Assembly (NCBI GenBank): GCA_036311285.1 | Contig: JAXJQF010000006.1 | Coordinates: 9,726 to 73,725, forward strand | Length of the DNA: 64,000 nucleotides | DNA from: JAXJQF01 sp036311285 | GTDB taxonomy: Bacteria > Pseudomonadota > Gammaproteobacteria > Enterobacterales > Succinivibrionaceae | Direction of reading: 5' to 3' | Shown here: positions 9,692 to 18,509 of the stretch, piece after piece | Numbering within the stretch: the stretch's first letter is position 1 | How the letters are laid out: each line of letters opens with the position of its first letter | Position numbers and translations under genes: made by a program | The notes under the pieces: model-generated | The model's database searches: none | What the model was told of the DNA's origin: nothing | Seen by the model: only the letters and a program-made list of their open reading frames with translations

Positions 9692-10894
9692 ATGGATCAT
9701 GTTACAAGAGCTGATTTTGATAAATATCTAATTGGTATCTATCATCCAGCTGATTTTTTACCAGTAAAAGCAAAAGGTTCAAAATTTTGGGACTCAGATG
9801 GTAAAGAATATATAGATTTTGCAGGTGGTATTGCTGTAAATGTTATGGGACATTGCAGCGATGAAATGGTTTCGGCTTTAACAGAACAAGCTAATAAATT
9901 ATGGCATATAAGTAATTATATGACCACTCAACCTACAATTAAGTTAGCAAAAAACTTAGTTGAAGCAACTTTTGCAGATAAGGTGTTTTTCTGTAACAGT
10001 GGTGGTGAAGCTAATGAAGCTGCTTTAAAGCTTGCAAGACGCTATGCTTATGATAACTTTGGTTCAGAAAAGAACCAAATAATTTCATTTTATAACAGCT
10101 TTCATGGAAGAACATTATTTGATGTAACTGTTGGTGGTCAAGCTAAGTATTGTGAAGGTTTCGGTCCTTTACCAGGAATGATTGAACATATTGATTTCAA
10201 TGATATTGAAGCATTAAGAACTCTTATTTCTAAAGAAAAGACTTGTGCTGTAATTTTAGAGCCTATCCAAGGTGAAGGTGGAGTATTACCAGCAGATAAG
10301 GAATTTTTAAAAGAAGTTAGAGCTTTATGTACTGAAAATGATGTGGTGCTTATTTATGATGAAGTACAAACAGGTTTTGGTCGTACTGGGCATCTATATG
10401 CTTACCAAGAGTATGGTATTGAACCAGATATCTTAACATCTGCAAAAGGTTTAGGTGCAGGTATTCCAATTGGTGCTATGCTAGCGAGAGAGCATATTGC
10501 GAAGTCATTTGTTCCAGGTACTCATGGTACTACATTTGGTGGGAATCCATTAGCTTGTGCAGTTGCTTGTAAGTCATTTGAATGTGTGAATCGTCCAGAA
10601 TTCTTAGCAGACGTAAAAGTAAAGGAAAAGATCTTCAAGGATAAATTAACAGCCTTAAATGCAAAATATGATTGTTTTGTTGACATCAGAGGTTTAGGTT
10701 TATTAATTGGTGCTCAATTAAAGGATGCATCTAAGTTAATGGAATTTAAAGCTGTTTGTATGCAAGAAGGTGTATTCGTACTAACAGCCGGTAATGATGT
10801 TGTACGCATGGTTCCTGCATTAAATATTTCAGTTGAAGAAATCGAAGAAGGTTTTGCTCGCGTTGAAAAAGCTGCCGCAAAATTATTTGCGTAG
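9692..10894 (+). CDS. argD: Acetylornithine (succinyldiaminopimelate) aminotransferase
   Basis: Class III PLP-dependent aminotransferase that makes N-acetylornithine in arginine synthesis; the enterobacterial enzyme also serves the DAP/lysine branch. It has 400 residues. Visible motifs are CNSGGEANEAALKLARRY, the FHGRTLF loop, LIYDEVQTGFGRTG and the PLP-lysine region SAKGLGAGIPIGAM. The ATG at 9692 is preferred over a TTG 6 bp upstream because an AGAGG site lies 8 bp before it. It is monocistronic, ending in a strong shared terminator. Other class III aminotransferases (for example AstC) cannot be fully excluded. Confidence 0.88.
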   Translation: MDHVTRADFDKYLIGIYHPADFLPVKAKGSKFWDSDGKEYIDFAGGIAVNVMGHCSDEMVSALTEQANKLWHISNYMTTQPTIKLAKNLVEATFADKVFFCNSGGEANEAALKLARRYAYDNFGSEKNQIISFYNSFHGRTLFDVTVGGQAKYCEGFGPLPGMIEHIDFNDIEALRTLISKEKTCAVILEPIQGEGGVLPADKEFLKEVRALCTENDVVLIYDEVQTGFGRTGHLYAYQEYGIEPDILTSAKGLGAGIPIGAMLAREHIAKSFVPGTHGTTFGGNPLACAVACKSFECVNRPEFLADVKVKEKIFKDKLTALNAKYDCFVDIRGLGLLIGAQLKDASKLMEFKAVCMQEGVFVLTAGNDVVRMVPALNISVEEIEEGFARVEKAAAKLFA

Positions 10895-10940
10895 TTAGAT
10901 AGTAATTCAAAATTATTTTCTGAAATATTGATTAAAAAAT

Positions 10941-10970
10941 CCCCCAATTTTATATTAATTGGGGGTTTTT
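10941..10970. terminator. Bidirectional terminator between argD and crp
   Basis: A perfect 9-bp stem (CCCCCAATT 10941-10949 with AATTGGGGG 10957-10965) is flanked by A-rich sequence on the left and T5 on the right. It can end argD on the plus strand and crp on the minus strand. Confidence 0.9.
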
Positions 10971-10995
10971 ATGTTAAATTAAGATAAAGTTAATA

Positions 10996-11634
10996 TTAAC
11001 GACTGTTAAATACTACGATAGTCTTACCATGTGCACTGATCACTTCTTGTTCTTCTAAAGTCTTTAAGATTCTACCTACAGTTTCTCTAGAACAACCAAC
11101 GATTTGACCAATTTCTTGTCTTGTGATCTTAATTTGCATACCATCAGGATGTGTCATAGCTTCTGGTTGGTGAGCTAAATCCATAAGTGTATGAGCTATA
11201 CGACCTTGAACGTCTAAGAATGATAAGTCGCCTACCTTGTGGCTAGTTGTAGATAATCTTCTAGCCATTTGAGCACTTAATCTCATTAAAATTTCTGGAT
11301 TAACTTGAATTAATTGTCTGAACTTCTTGTAAGAGATCTCAGCAATTTCACATGAAGTTTTTGCACGAACCCAAGCAGTACGAATTGGATTTTCACTTTC
11401 ATCAAATAAACCTAATTCACCGATGAAATCACCTTGGTTTAGGTATGAAAGGATCATTTCCTTTCCTTCTTCGTCCTTGATTAAAACAGCTACTGAACCT
11501 TTTACGATAAAATATAAAGTTTCTGCTTTTTCTCCAGCGTGAATTAAAGTACCCTTAGCAGGATACTTGTGGATATGGCAGTGTGATAAGAACCATTCTT
11601 GAGTTGGGTCTGATTGTGGTTTGCTAATAAACAT
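10996..11634 (-). CDS. crp: cAMP receptor protein
   Basis: Global cAMP-responsive transcription factor. Its 212 residues are very close to E. coli CRP (210), with long identical stretches such as [29 protein letters not shown] and the recognition-helix region [17 protein letters not shown]. The cAMP pocket reads [23 protein letters not shown]. Compared with E. coli, there are two extra residues before the key Arg, and Thr replaces the Ser next to it. It is transcribed leftward towards argD. A consensus-like CRP operator lies about 280 bp upstream, which suggests autoregulation. Confidence 0.98.
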   Translation of the reverse strand: MFISKPQSDPTQEWFLSHCHIHKYPAKGTLIHAGEKAETLYFIVKGSVAVLIKDEEGKEMILSYLNQGDFIGELGLFDESENPIRTAWVRAKTSCEIAEISYKKFRQLIQVNPEILMRLSAQMARRLSTTSHKVGDLSFLDVQGRIAHTLMDLAHQPEAMTHPDGMQIKITRQEIGQIVGCSRETVGRILKTLEEQEVISAHGKTIVVFNSR

Positions 11635-12096
11635 TCTAATTCTTCATCCTTTAAAGTAATTTTATATCTATAAAACAAATAGCCAAAATTACCATTTGTT
11701 TGGAATAACCAAATTATTTTATGCTGTTTTGTGGGCATAAATAAAATTAAATTTATTTAGTTATTCTATTTTGTAATATTTTTTTTAATTCTGATTTTTA
11801 ATCAGCTTAGAAATAAAGTTTTTAAACTTTATAAATTTTTATGGATAAAATAATACTCAATTTTTTTTTAAATTTCATGTAAAATAATGTTTTATACACA
11901 AAACACATTGTATGTTGTGATGTGTATCACTAATAGGTATGTTAGATTTCGAAAAAGAATATATTAACGTTAAAATTACCAAGCCAAGTCATAATCCTCT
12001 AGTTTATACACTAGGGAACGTTAGTAAATGTAACCATAATGATTGACTTGCTAATACTATATAATTAAGACTTAAAATTTCCAAATTAAAAATTTT
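11635..12096. other. Crp/acyltransferase divergent intergenic region (462 bp)
   Basis: Very AT-rich gap between divergent genes. It holds the CRP operator (11916-11931), a TATAAA on the minus strand at 11896-11891 suitable as a crp -10, the palindrome TTAACGTTAA near 11963-11972, and a small hairpin CTCTAGT/ACTAGGG around 11998-12017. No convincing promoter was found for the rightward gene apart from a TATAAT at 12060-12065 without a well-spaced -35. Confidence 0.5.
11916..11931. promoter_or_regulatory. CRP operator upstream of crp
   Basis: TGTGA-TGTGTA-TCACT matches the established CRP consensus TGTGA-N6-TCACA at 9 of 10 positions. Its centre (11923.5) is about 38 bp upstream of the start point implied by the minus-strand TATAAA, roughly class II geometry for activation of crp. 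It could equally act on the divergent acyltransferase gene. Confidence 0.75.
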
Positions 12097-13290
12097 ATGG
12101 ATTTAATGATGCAGATAGATAATGATAAAAACCAGGAAGTAATTACTACTGAAAGTAGTAAGTTTGATGAAATAAGACACTATAACGATTCAGAAGTTCC
12201 AAATGCAATTCAAAGTATTTTAAACGATGACGAGCTAATCTCTGGGGTTTCTCGTTACATGTTTAAGAAATTACCAAACTTTATGGTTCGTATTCTAAAA
12301 CCATTTGTTAAACACGTCTTAAAGAAAAAATTCTCTAAAGTGAAAACTATCAGAGAGGTTCAAGAATATGTTGCAACCTTTATGAAAGGAATTATCAGAG
12401 ATACAACTGATGGTTTTACTTACAGTGGTTTCGATAAGTTAGATAAAAATACAGGTTATTTGTTTATTTCAAATCATAGAGATATTTCTCTAGATCCTGC
12501 TTTTATTGATATGGCTTGTTTTTTTAATGATTTAGATACTGTAAAAATAGCGATAGGTGATAATTTATTACGTAAGCCTGTAGCAACAGATTTAATGAAG
12601 CTTAACAAGAGTTTTATTGTTAAGCGCTCATTAACCTCTCCAAAGGCAAAGCTAAAAGCTTTTTCTGAGTTAAGTGAGTATATTGGTTTAGCAATTGAAG
12701 AAAAACATAATGTGTGGATTGCTCATAGAGAAGGTAGAGCAAAGGATGGAAATGACTTAACAGAAGAAGCAATCTTAAAGATGTTTTATATGTATGGGAA
12801 GAAGAAAGGTTTATCATTCTCCGAATATATTAAGCAACTAAAGATAGTGCCTGTTTCTATTACGTATGAGTATGATCCTGGTGATGAAGCTAAAGCGAGA
12901 GAGCTTTATGAAACTGAAAAGAATGGCACTTATACAAAATCTGAATTTGAAGATATTGACAGTATTGTAGGTGGTATAAAGGGCTATAAGGGACGTGTTC
13001 ACATAAGTGCAGGCAAACCATTAGAAGCTGAATATGCAGATGCTTCAGAATTAGCTTTTGAAATTGATAGATATATTCACAAGCATTACAGAATGTTCCC
13101 ATCTGCTATCATTGCTGCTAATCAATTAGATAATAGTGTTTCTTTAGATGGTATTACTGAAGTTGAAAAGAGTAAATATTTAGAAAGATTAAACTCAATT
13201 CCAGAGGAATTAAGAGAGATCTTTAATAAGTACTATGCAACTCCTTATTTTAATAATAAGAAGGTTCAGAATATTGAAGGTAAGCACTAA
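12097..13290 (+). CDS. PlsC/PlsB-like glycerophosphate acyltransferase
   Basis: Predicted phospholipid acyltransferase of 397 residues. The catalytic NHxxxxD motif is seen as NHRDISLD at about residue 126, followed by IAHREGRAKDGND, which fits the substrate-phosphate EGxR motif. There is no clear transmembrane helix, so it may act peripherally on the inner membrane. The N-terminal 60 residues resemble no domain I can name. The start is uncertain: ATGs at 12097, 12106 and 12109 all lack a good ribosome site. It may acylate lysophosphatidic acid or a related lipid; the exact substrate is not established. Two terminators follow it. Confidence 0.75.
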   Translation: MDLMMQIDNDKNQEVITTESSKFDEIRHYNDSEVPNAIQSILNDDELISGVSRYMFKKLPNFMVRILKPFVKHVLKKKFSKVKTIREVQEYVATFMKGIIRDTTDGFTYSGFDKLDKNTGYLFISNHRDISLDPAFIDMACFFNDLDTVKIAIGDNLLRKPVATDLMKLNKSFIVKRSLTSPKAKLKAFSELSEYIGLAIEEKHNVWIAHREGRAKDGNDLTEEAILKMFYMYGKKKGLSFSEYIKQLKIVPVSITYEYDPGDEAKARELYETEKNGTYTKSEFEDIDSIVGGIKGYKGRVHISAGKPLEAEYADASELAFEIDRYIHKHYRMFPSAIIAANQLDNSVSLDGITEVEKSKYLERLNSIPEELREIFNKYYATPYFNNKKVQNIEGKH

Positions 13291-13312
13291 TATATTTTAA
13301 TTTATAAATTAT

Positions 13313-13347
13313 AAAACCTTGTTTTACTTAAGCTTGAATAAGGTTTT
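13313..13347 (+). terminator. Terminator after the acyltransferase gene
   Basis: AAAACCTT (13313-13320) pairs perfectly with AAGGTTTT (13340-13347); a T run overlaps the 3' arm. The 19-nt loop makes it weaker than the next hairpin. Confidence 0.6.
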
Positions 13348-13382
13348 TAAATTTAAAACGAATTAAATTAAGTAAATAAAAA

Positions 13383-13412
13383 AACAGGAATTTAATTCCT
13401 GTTTTTTTTTTT
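13383..13412. terminator. Bidirectional terminator between acyltransferase and decarboxylase genes
   Basis: AACAGGAAT (13383-13391) pairs with ATTCCTGTT (13395-13403), with a run of at least ten T on the right and an A run on the left. It serves both converging genes. Confidence 0.88.
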
Positions 13413-13461
13413 ATCTTATCAACATTGTTCTCTTCGTTGAACTTTATATGTAAAACTTGAG

Positions 13462-14649
13462 TTAAGCTGCGATAGCCATTTCTTTATTAAAAACATATGG
13501 ACATTCAGCTTCAGTATCGATTGTTACAATTTTAGTTTTTTCGATAAAGTTGAATGTTGTGCCTGTTGAAATAGTATATGCTCCCATCATTTTACCAATG
13601 ATTAAATCGCCCATTTCTAATGTAGGCATTTGAATGTCTTCAGCAATGACATCAATACTGTCACAAGTAGGACCAGCTAATACTGAACTTTTAGTTTGTG
13701 AGTATTGTTTGTCTGTGTACTTTGGATATATAACGTGGTCAAATAATTGACCGCTGTAGCTACAATATATGCCATCATCTAGATAGTACCATGGCTTTCC
13801 AAATCTTTCAGCCTTACCAACAACAGAACAGATGTTAGTCATAACTGGAGCTGATAAGAATCTGCCAGGTTCTGCAATTACTCTCACTGAAGAGTTTAAG
13901 TGAGATAACGCTTCTCTAATTGGTTCGCAGAAACTGTAGATATCTGTAATTTGTGCATTATCATAATCCACAGGAAATCCGCCACCAATATCAAGAGTAC
14001 GAATTTCAAAGCCTTGTTCTATTGCTTCATGAATTAATGAAACACATGAATTGATTGCTTCAACATGTCTCTTTGGATTTGGAACTTGTGAACCAACATG
14101 GAAAGATAAACCTTCAATGTCAAAACCTAAAATTTTTGCTCGATGCAGAAGAGGTAATACATGCTCTGGTAAACATCCAAACTTTTTAGATAAATCTACT
14201 TTAGTTTCAGGGTTAGGGAAACTAACTCTTAATAATAATTTAACTTGGTCCTTGAATTTATATAATTTTGTTAATTCTGCTTCGTTATCAAAAACGAAAA
14301 TCTTGTTACCAAAATTTAAAGCGTATTCAATGTCAGACTCTTTTTTAATTGGGTGTGTGTGGATACACTTAGCAGGATTGACGTTAAATGATTTTACAAG
14401 ATCAACTTCACCATTGGTAGCTAAATCAAAACTAGCTCCTAATTCATTTAAAACTTCTACCATTGTTGGATGTGGTAACGGTTTTAAAGCATAGTGTAAA
14501 GTTACGTTTGGAAGGGCTCTCGATAGTTCCGCGTATTGATGACGGATTGTTGCTTTATCTAATATTAAAAGAGGAGAACCATAATCATTGATTAAAGATT
14601 GATAATCAATATCTGCAACGAATAAATTGTTCATAGGCTTTAATGACAC
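13462..14649 (-). CDS. Fold-type III ornithine/lysine decarboxylase
   Basis: PLP-dependent basic amino-acid decarboxylase of the alanine-racemase fold; it would make putrescine or cadaverine. Its 395 residues carry the PLP lysine (K56 in YALKPLPHP), SFHVGSQ, the phosphate-binding GGGFP, EPGRF and the active-site cysteine/aspartate motif GPTCDSID. Family members may use ornithine, lysine or both, and the sequence alone does not decide. The annotated start is GTG 14649; ATG 14634 is possible, and neither has an ideal ribosome site. It is alone on the reverse strand, with an unusual structured leader directly upstream that suggests post-initiation control. Confidence 0.87.
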   Translation of the reverse strand: MSLKPMNNLFVADIDYQSLINDYGSPLLILDKATIRHQYAELSRALPNVTLHYALKPLPHPTMVEVLNELGASFDLATNGEVDLVKSFNVNPAKCIHTHPIKKESDIEYALNFGNKIFVFDNEAELTKLYKFKDQVKLLLRVSFPNPETKVDLSKKFGCLPEHVLPLLHRAKILGFDIEGLSFHVGSQVPNPKRHVEAINSCVSLIHEAIEQGFEIRTLDIGGGFPVDYDNAQITDIYSFCEPIREALSHLNSSVRVIAEPGRFLSAPVMTNICSVVGKAERFGKPWYYLDDGIYCSYSGQLFDHVIYPKYTDKQYSQTKSSVLAGPTCDSIDVIAEDIQMPTLEMGDLIIGKMMGAYTISTGTTFNFIEKTKIVTIDTEAECPYVFNKEMAIAA

Positions 14650-15203
14650 CTCACAAATGGGGTATAACCCCCTGCCAAAAATAATTCAGAAAAATTCTGA
14701 ATACCGAATAGGGGGTCATTATTTATTTTTTTCTTTTAGATATCAACAATTATTTTTGTAGAAATGAAAATAATTAATTTTTTAAAAAAATATTTGTAAA
14801 ATGTGTAAAATTATGAATCAGTTTTAATGTTAATTTTTTTGCAAAAAATTATTTATAAATGTTGAATTTCATCTTGTATAAAAGTGTAGAAAATATTGTT
14901 ATACATTATGTTTTATATTTTATGAAATAGTTGTTACTTATTTTTAACAAAATTATTAAATATATGTCACGAATTTATAACAAAATATCAACTAAAACTC
15001 TTGAAAAATTGTATTATTAATAAGTTAATTGTAATAACATGGGATAAGTGTATTTTAGAATTTAAAATTAAAAACAGTATTGTTTTGATTTTGTTGTATC
15101 TAAATAACATAACCTATTAAAAATTAAGTAAGTTTGATCACTTATTAATATGTGTATTCGATGTTGTACAGATATTTGAGTATACTTTGATGAGGTGTCT
15201 GGT
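14650..15203. other. Decarboxylase/fimT divergent intergenic region (554 bp)
   Basis: Extremely AT-rich spacer between the reverse-strand decarboxylase and the forward pilin operon. The left 67 bp hold the structured decarboxylase leader. The middle (about 14720-15120) has only A/T-rich tracts and no ORF worth calling. Near fimT there is an inverted repeat TAAGT-N6-ACTTA (about 15127-15142) and a TATACT (15181-15186) that could be a -10. No sigma54 -24/-12 element was found. Confidence 0.5.
14659..14716 (-). promoter_or_regulatory. Structured leader with competing hairpins upstream of the decarboxylase
   Basis: Three pairings are visible. (a) ACCCCCT (14667-14673) pairs perfectly with AGGGGGT (14710-14716). 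(b) Nested inside, ATTCAGAA (14684-14691) pairs with TTCTGAAT (14695-14702) with a 3-nt loop; on the minus strand it is followed by a U-rich tract. (c) CCCC (14668-14671) can instead pair with GGGG (14659-14662), which excludes (a). The last hairpin lies 10 nt from the GTG start, where it could control ribosome access. This resembles a switch or attenuator; no Rfam class was recognised. Confidence 0.5.
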
Positions 15204-15791
15204 ATGGAGCAACAAATAAACATGGATGTTGTAAAAACTAACAAGAAATTATCTAAGCCTTTAAGTAAAGGTTTTACTATAGTTGAGTTGATTATTGTTA
15301 TTGTAATTGTAGGAATACTTACAACAATAGCTACTCCTTTAATGAATGATTGGGCAAAAGAAACTAGGGTTAAGACATCTGCAGATGATTTTGTTGCATT
15401 CTTAGAACAAGCTCGTAATGCTTCGTATAAGACAAGTAGTCCTGTAATTGTGCAAGCTATAAACAATGATTGGAATGCTGGTTTTGAGGCATGTGTCAAT
15501 AATTGTGATAATATTGCAAATATCGTTGCAACTACTAGGTTAAGAGACACTACAGTTCGTTCAAACCTTGGTGCTAACGCCTTTAATTTTCGAATTAATC
15601 CTAACGGTTTTACCTCGATGCCTGCAGCAGGGGTTCCAAATATATTTTTCGCGTTTTGTACTTTTGAAGGGAATAATATACACAGAAGAGTGGTTGCATT
15701 AGGCCCAATGGGTTCAACGACAGTAACTGCATTTAATGTTACTCAAGGAAATGAATGTAACTTGAATATGAATAATGGTGGTGGAAATTAG
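15204..15791 (+). CDS. fimT: Type IV minor pilin, FimT/GspH family
   Basis: Type IV pilus minor pseudopilin that probably helps prime pilus assembly or DNA uptake. The prepilin signal is KG|FTIVE followed by a hydrophobic helix (LIIVIVIVGILTTIA) and TPLMNDWAKE, typical of GspH/FimT. It has 195 residues from the ATG at 15204, chosen because a GAGG site lies 8 bp upstream; a GTG at 15195 and an ATG at 15222 are alternatives. The leader of about 23 residues is long for a prepilin. Paired cysteines appear in the C-terminal domain. First gene of a five-gene pilin operon. Confidence 0.85.
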   Translation: MEQQINMDVVKTNKKLSKPLSKGFTIVELIIVIVIVGILTTIATPLMNDWAKETRVKTSADDFVAFLEQARNASYKTSSPVIVQAINNDWNAGFEACVNNCDNIANIVATTRLRDTTVRSNLGANAFNFRINPNGFTSMPAAGVPNIFFAFCTFEGNNIHRRVVALGPMGSTTVTAFNVTQGNECNLNMNNGGGN

Positions 15792-15792
15792 T

Positions 15793-16395
15793 ATGAAAAG
15801 AAATAAAGGATTTTCATTAATAGAGCTATTAGTTTCGCTATTGGTTGTATCGATTGCACTACTAGGTTTTGCTGCTTTACAAGCATTTAGTGCTAGAACT
15901 ATAAGATCTTCTGAATATAAGAATGTTGGTAATGAAATAACACAAAGCTTTGTTAAATATTTACAGATGTCCCAAGATTCTATACGAGGTGTCAATTGGG
16001 CTAATGGTAATATTTTATTTTCGTGCGGTAACAATATTCCTAATAATGGAGCAGGTTTGCCTCAAAGGTTGACTGATGGTTTAAATGATTTATGTTCTAC
16101 AGTTAATGGTGCCGTAGCGGGTATTGCTGGTAATGATTTGGTGTTGCAGTTTGTAAGGCAAACTCCAGGTGGTTTAAATGATAACTATGCCTATTATTCT
16201 GTTAATTTACGTTATGCTTACAGGCCTTTAAGAGCACAACAGGAAGCAGGTGCTGCAGAATTAGCTGATGGTGATATAACTGTAGTTAGATTTTGTCCAT
16301 TTGCAGACAATCAACCTGCTCAAGCGTTGGCTGATCAAGCTGCAGATAGAGTAACAAACAATGTGGTGTGTGACATTGTAGAGGTGAGATTATAA
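15793..16395 (+). CDS. pilV: Type IV minor pilin PilV
   Basis: Minor pilin with prepilin cleavage motif KG|FSLIELLVSLLVVSIALLGFAALQ, which is characteristic of PilV. It has 200 residues from the ATG at 15793, which leaves a short seven-residue leader (MKRNKG before F); the upstream in-frame ATG at 15775 would add residues inside fimT. It follows the fimT stop by 1 bp and its TAA overlaps the pilW ATG. Secreted cysteines (for example in LFSCGNN and NDLCSTV) probably form disulfides. Confidence 0.85.
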   Translation: MKRNKGFSLIELLVSLLVVSIALLGFAALQAFSARTIRSSEYKNVGNEITQSFVKYLQMSQDSIRGVNWANGNILFSCGNNIPNNGAGLPQRLTDGLNDLCSTVNGAVAGIAGNDLVLQFVRQTPGGLNDNYAYYSVNLRYAYRPLRAQQEAGAAELADGDITVVRFCPFADNQPAQALADQAADRVTNNVVCDIVEVRL

Positions 16396-17291
16396 TGAAC
16401 AAGAATAAAGGTTTTGGTTTAATTGAATTAATGGTCAGTATACTGATTGCTTCAATTATTGTAACAGGTTTGTATTCATTATTAACTTCAAGCGTAGTTA
16501 ATTACGGTTTTTCTAATGCTTCTTCAGGGGCTGCAAAGACGTCTAGACAGGTAGGTAATATTTTTAATACTCTTATAAGTCAAGCTGGATTTATGGGGTA
16601 TAGGATGGTTATGGTTGGTGCTACTAATCAGCCAATAAATTCGGCATATAATACTGGTTATGAAAATCCAAATTGGAGAGAAAATCAATCTATTATGGGA
16701 TCTAATAATGGTCAAAGATTAAAGATAAGATTTAATGGTAGTTCATTAGAAGATGATCTAGTTAATACAGGTGTAACACAACCAAACGGTTATGTTTTAG
16801 ATTGTAGAGGTATTGGTGTACCAAATAATGTTCAACTAGAACTTGAGTTTTTTGTTAATCCTAATTCTGGGTTAGTTTGCAGACAAAATATTTTAGCTGG
16901 AATAGGGGCTGCTAATTTTGATAATAACTTTGATAATCAACAAGAATTTGTTATCGATTCAACAGTTAGACGTTTAGAAGTTTTATATGGCGTAAGTATT
17001 CCTACCGGTAATAGTAATGGTTATTATAGAGCTGCAGATCTTATTGCTTTAGCGGTAGATTGGAATAAAGTATCAAACATTAGATATGCTCTAGTAACAA
17101 GTGTAGATACAGGACAAAGACTTGTAACTACACCAGATAATACTCAATTAGTTGTATTTCAAAGTAATGAATTTGTTAATAATGATGGTGTTGGTGATAT
17201 TGTCTTTCAGATTGAAAATGGTCGACAAAGTTTTGTTCATAGAATTATGAAAGGTGACATTTCTATTTTAAATCAATACCAATATCTGTAG
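16395..17291 (+). CDS. pilW: Type IV minor pilin PilW
   Basis: Minor pilin of 298 residues. The prepilin motif is KG|FGLIELMVSILIASIIVTGLYSLL after a short MNKNKG leader. Its length and its position between pilV and pilX fit PilW, part of the initiation complex that primes type IV pili. The start overlaps the pilV stop as TAATG, implying translational coupling. The C-terminal region has no recognised extra domain. Confidence 0.85.
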   Translation: MNKNKGFGLIELMVSILIASIIVTGLYSLLTSSVVNYGFSNASSGAAKTSRQVGNIFNTLISQAGFMGYRMVMVGATNQPINSAYNTGYENPNWRENQSIMGSNNGQRLKIRFNGSSLEDDLVNTGVTQPNGYVLDCRGIGVPNNVQLELEFFVNPNSGLVCRQNILAGIGAANFDNNFDNQQEFVIDSTVRRLEVLYGVSIPTGNSNGYYRAADLIALAVDWNKVSNIRYALVTSVDTGQRLVTTPDNTQLVVFQSNEFVNNDGVGDIVFQIENGRQSFVHRIMKGDISILNQYQYL

Positions 17292-17302
17292 GAGGTTGCT
17301 AA

Positions 17303-17950
17303 ATGGTAAAAAAACAGCAAGGTGTAGCTTTGATCATTGCATTAATTGTAACTGCTATAGTTGGAATTATCGCAATTTCGTTGTCTTCTACTGCATTTAG
17401 AACCCAACGAAGCCAGAATATTTCTGTAGGTACTGCAACAAGTCATTCGAATGCTGTTTCTGGAATAAACAGAGCTATTAATTTCTTAAGAGCTTCGGCA
17501 TTGGAACAGCAACATGACGTATTTGTTGTTAAGAGTTTAAACAATAATGATGTAATTATTAATGGTGTTCCTCATCAAATACCTGCTATTTTTAGAGGAG
17601 TAGAAGATCAAATTGACGATCAATTTGTTAATGTAACTCTAAATGATGGTCAAGATTTATGGTATAGAGCGGCAAACTGGTGGACAAATAATAATTGTTT
17701 AAGTTGTGTAAATGTTGAAGGTGAAAATAATGTTTTCTTCAGAATTGAAAAGCGTGGATGTCGACAACCACAAGGAGCATCTATTGGTCCTAGTGAATCT
17801 ATTCCTTGCAATGTGCTAGGTGGACATAGAATGTTTAGAATCACAGCGTTAGGTTCAGATGGTACTCTTGATCAGGATAATCCAAATCCAATAGACGTGT
17901 CAGCAAGAACAATTATTCAAACGCATATAGGAATAAGAGATATTGAATAA
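17303..17950 (+). CDS. pilX: Type IV minor pilin PilX
   Basis: Minor pilin-like protein of 215 residues. It begins [21 protein letters not shown], the QxGVALI N-terminus of PilX proteins, which carry a prepilin-like signal with Gly just before the hydrophobic helix. Four cysteines in the C-terminal half may form two disulfides. An AGGAGG ribosome site precedes the ATG at 17303. In many relatives pilY1 follows pilX; here pilE follows after 11 bp. Confidence 0.82.
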   Translation: MVKKQQGVALIIALIVTAIVGIIAISLSSTAFRTQRSQNISVGTATSHSNAVSGINRAINFLRASALEQQHDVFVVKSLNNNDVIINGVPHQIPAIFRGVEDQIDDQFVNVTLNDGQDLWYRAANWWTNNNCLSCVNVEGENNVFFRIEKRGCRQPQGASIGPSESIPCNVLGGHRMFRITALGSDGTLDQDNPNPIDVSARTIIQTHIGIRDIE

Positions 17951-17961
17951 GGAATAGATTC

Positions 17962-18387
17962 ATGAAGAAAGATAAAGGATTTACACTAATAGAATTATTG
18001 ATAGCGGTAGCTATTGTTGGTATTTTAGCAGCTGTTGCGGTTCCTGCATATGGAGATTATATTGCAAGGTCTAGAAGAGCTGAAGCAATTTCTAATTTGC
18101 AAAATTTAGTAAATACATTAGAAAATTGTTACTCATTGAATCAAGATTATCAACTCTGTTTTGGTAATAATGGTGCTTTTACAAATGCTCAATTAAAAGA
18201 TGATGTAAGAAGATTTTATCAAGTTGATGCTACATCAAATGTTAATAGAAATACTTTTAGATTAGAAATTGAAGCAATAGGTAGTCAACGATCACGTGAT
18301 GCTGACTGTAGATTTTTAGGTATAGACAGAAACGGCATTAAGTATGGTGGCCCTGGAGCGAATGATATTGATAATAATTGCTGGTAA
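17962..18387 (+). CDS. pilE: Type IV pilin PilE family
   Basis: Pilin of 141 residues with the textbook signal [38 protein letters not shown]. The C-terminal domain has cysteines in [15 protein letters not shown] and ADCRFLG, and a terminal Cys-Trp. As the last gene of the fimT-pilV-pilW-pilX operon it fits PilE, a minor pilin in Pseudomonas/Vibrio-type systems; a role as a major pilin cannot be excluded. A perfect terminator follows. Confidence 0.85.
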   Translation: MKKDKGFTLIELLIAVAIVGILAAVAVPAYGDYIARSRRAEAISNLQNLVNTLENCYSLNQDYQLCFGNNGAFTNAQLKDDVRRFYQVDATSNVNRNTFRLEIEAIGSQRSRDADCRFLGIDRNGIKYGGPGANDIDNNCW

Positions 18388-18416
18388 TTCTTTTTGTTTT
18401 TAACTAAATTATTGTG

Positions 18417-18453
18417 AAGAAGGACATAAGTAACTTATGTCCTTCTTGTTTGG
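18417..18453. terminator. Bidirectional terminator after pilE
   Basis: A perfect 14-bp stem (18417-18430 with 18434-18447) encloses the loop TAA and is followed by TTGTTT. It separates the pilin operon from the converging rlmJ. Confidence 0.92.
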
Positions 18454-18509
18454 TTATTTATAAAATTAAATGTTAAAAAATATATATTATTATATGAAAT
18501 AATTTATGA

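Noticed and set aside
11544..11738. 64-residue reverse ORF overlapping the start of crp
   Set aside because: Its 3' half is out of frame inside crp and its 5' half has no domain or good ribosome site; a chance ORF in the crp leader.
12043..12065. TTGACT and TATAAT before the acyltransferase gene as a promoter
   Set aside because: The spacer is only 11 bp, too short for a sigma70 promoter.
14051..14494. 147-residue forward ORF
   Set aside because: Antisense to the decarboxylase, whose catalytic motifs cover the same bases.
15068..15550. 160-residue reverse ORF across the pilin promoter and fimT
   Set aside because: Half of it is antisense to the FimT prepilin signal and helix; the hydrophobic look comes from the complement of that helix.
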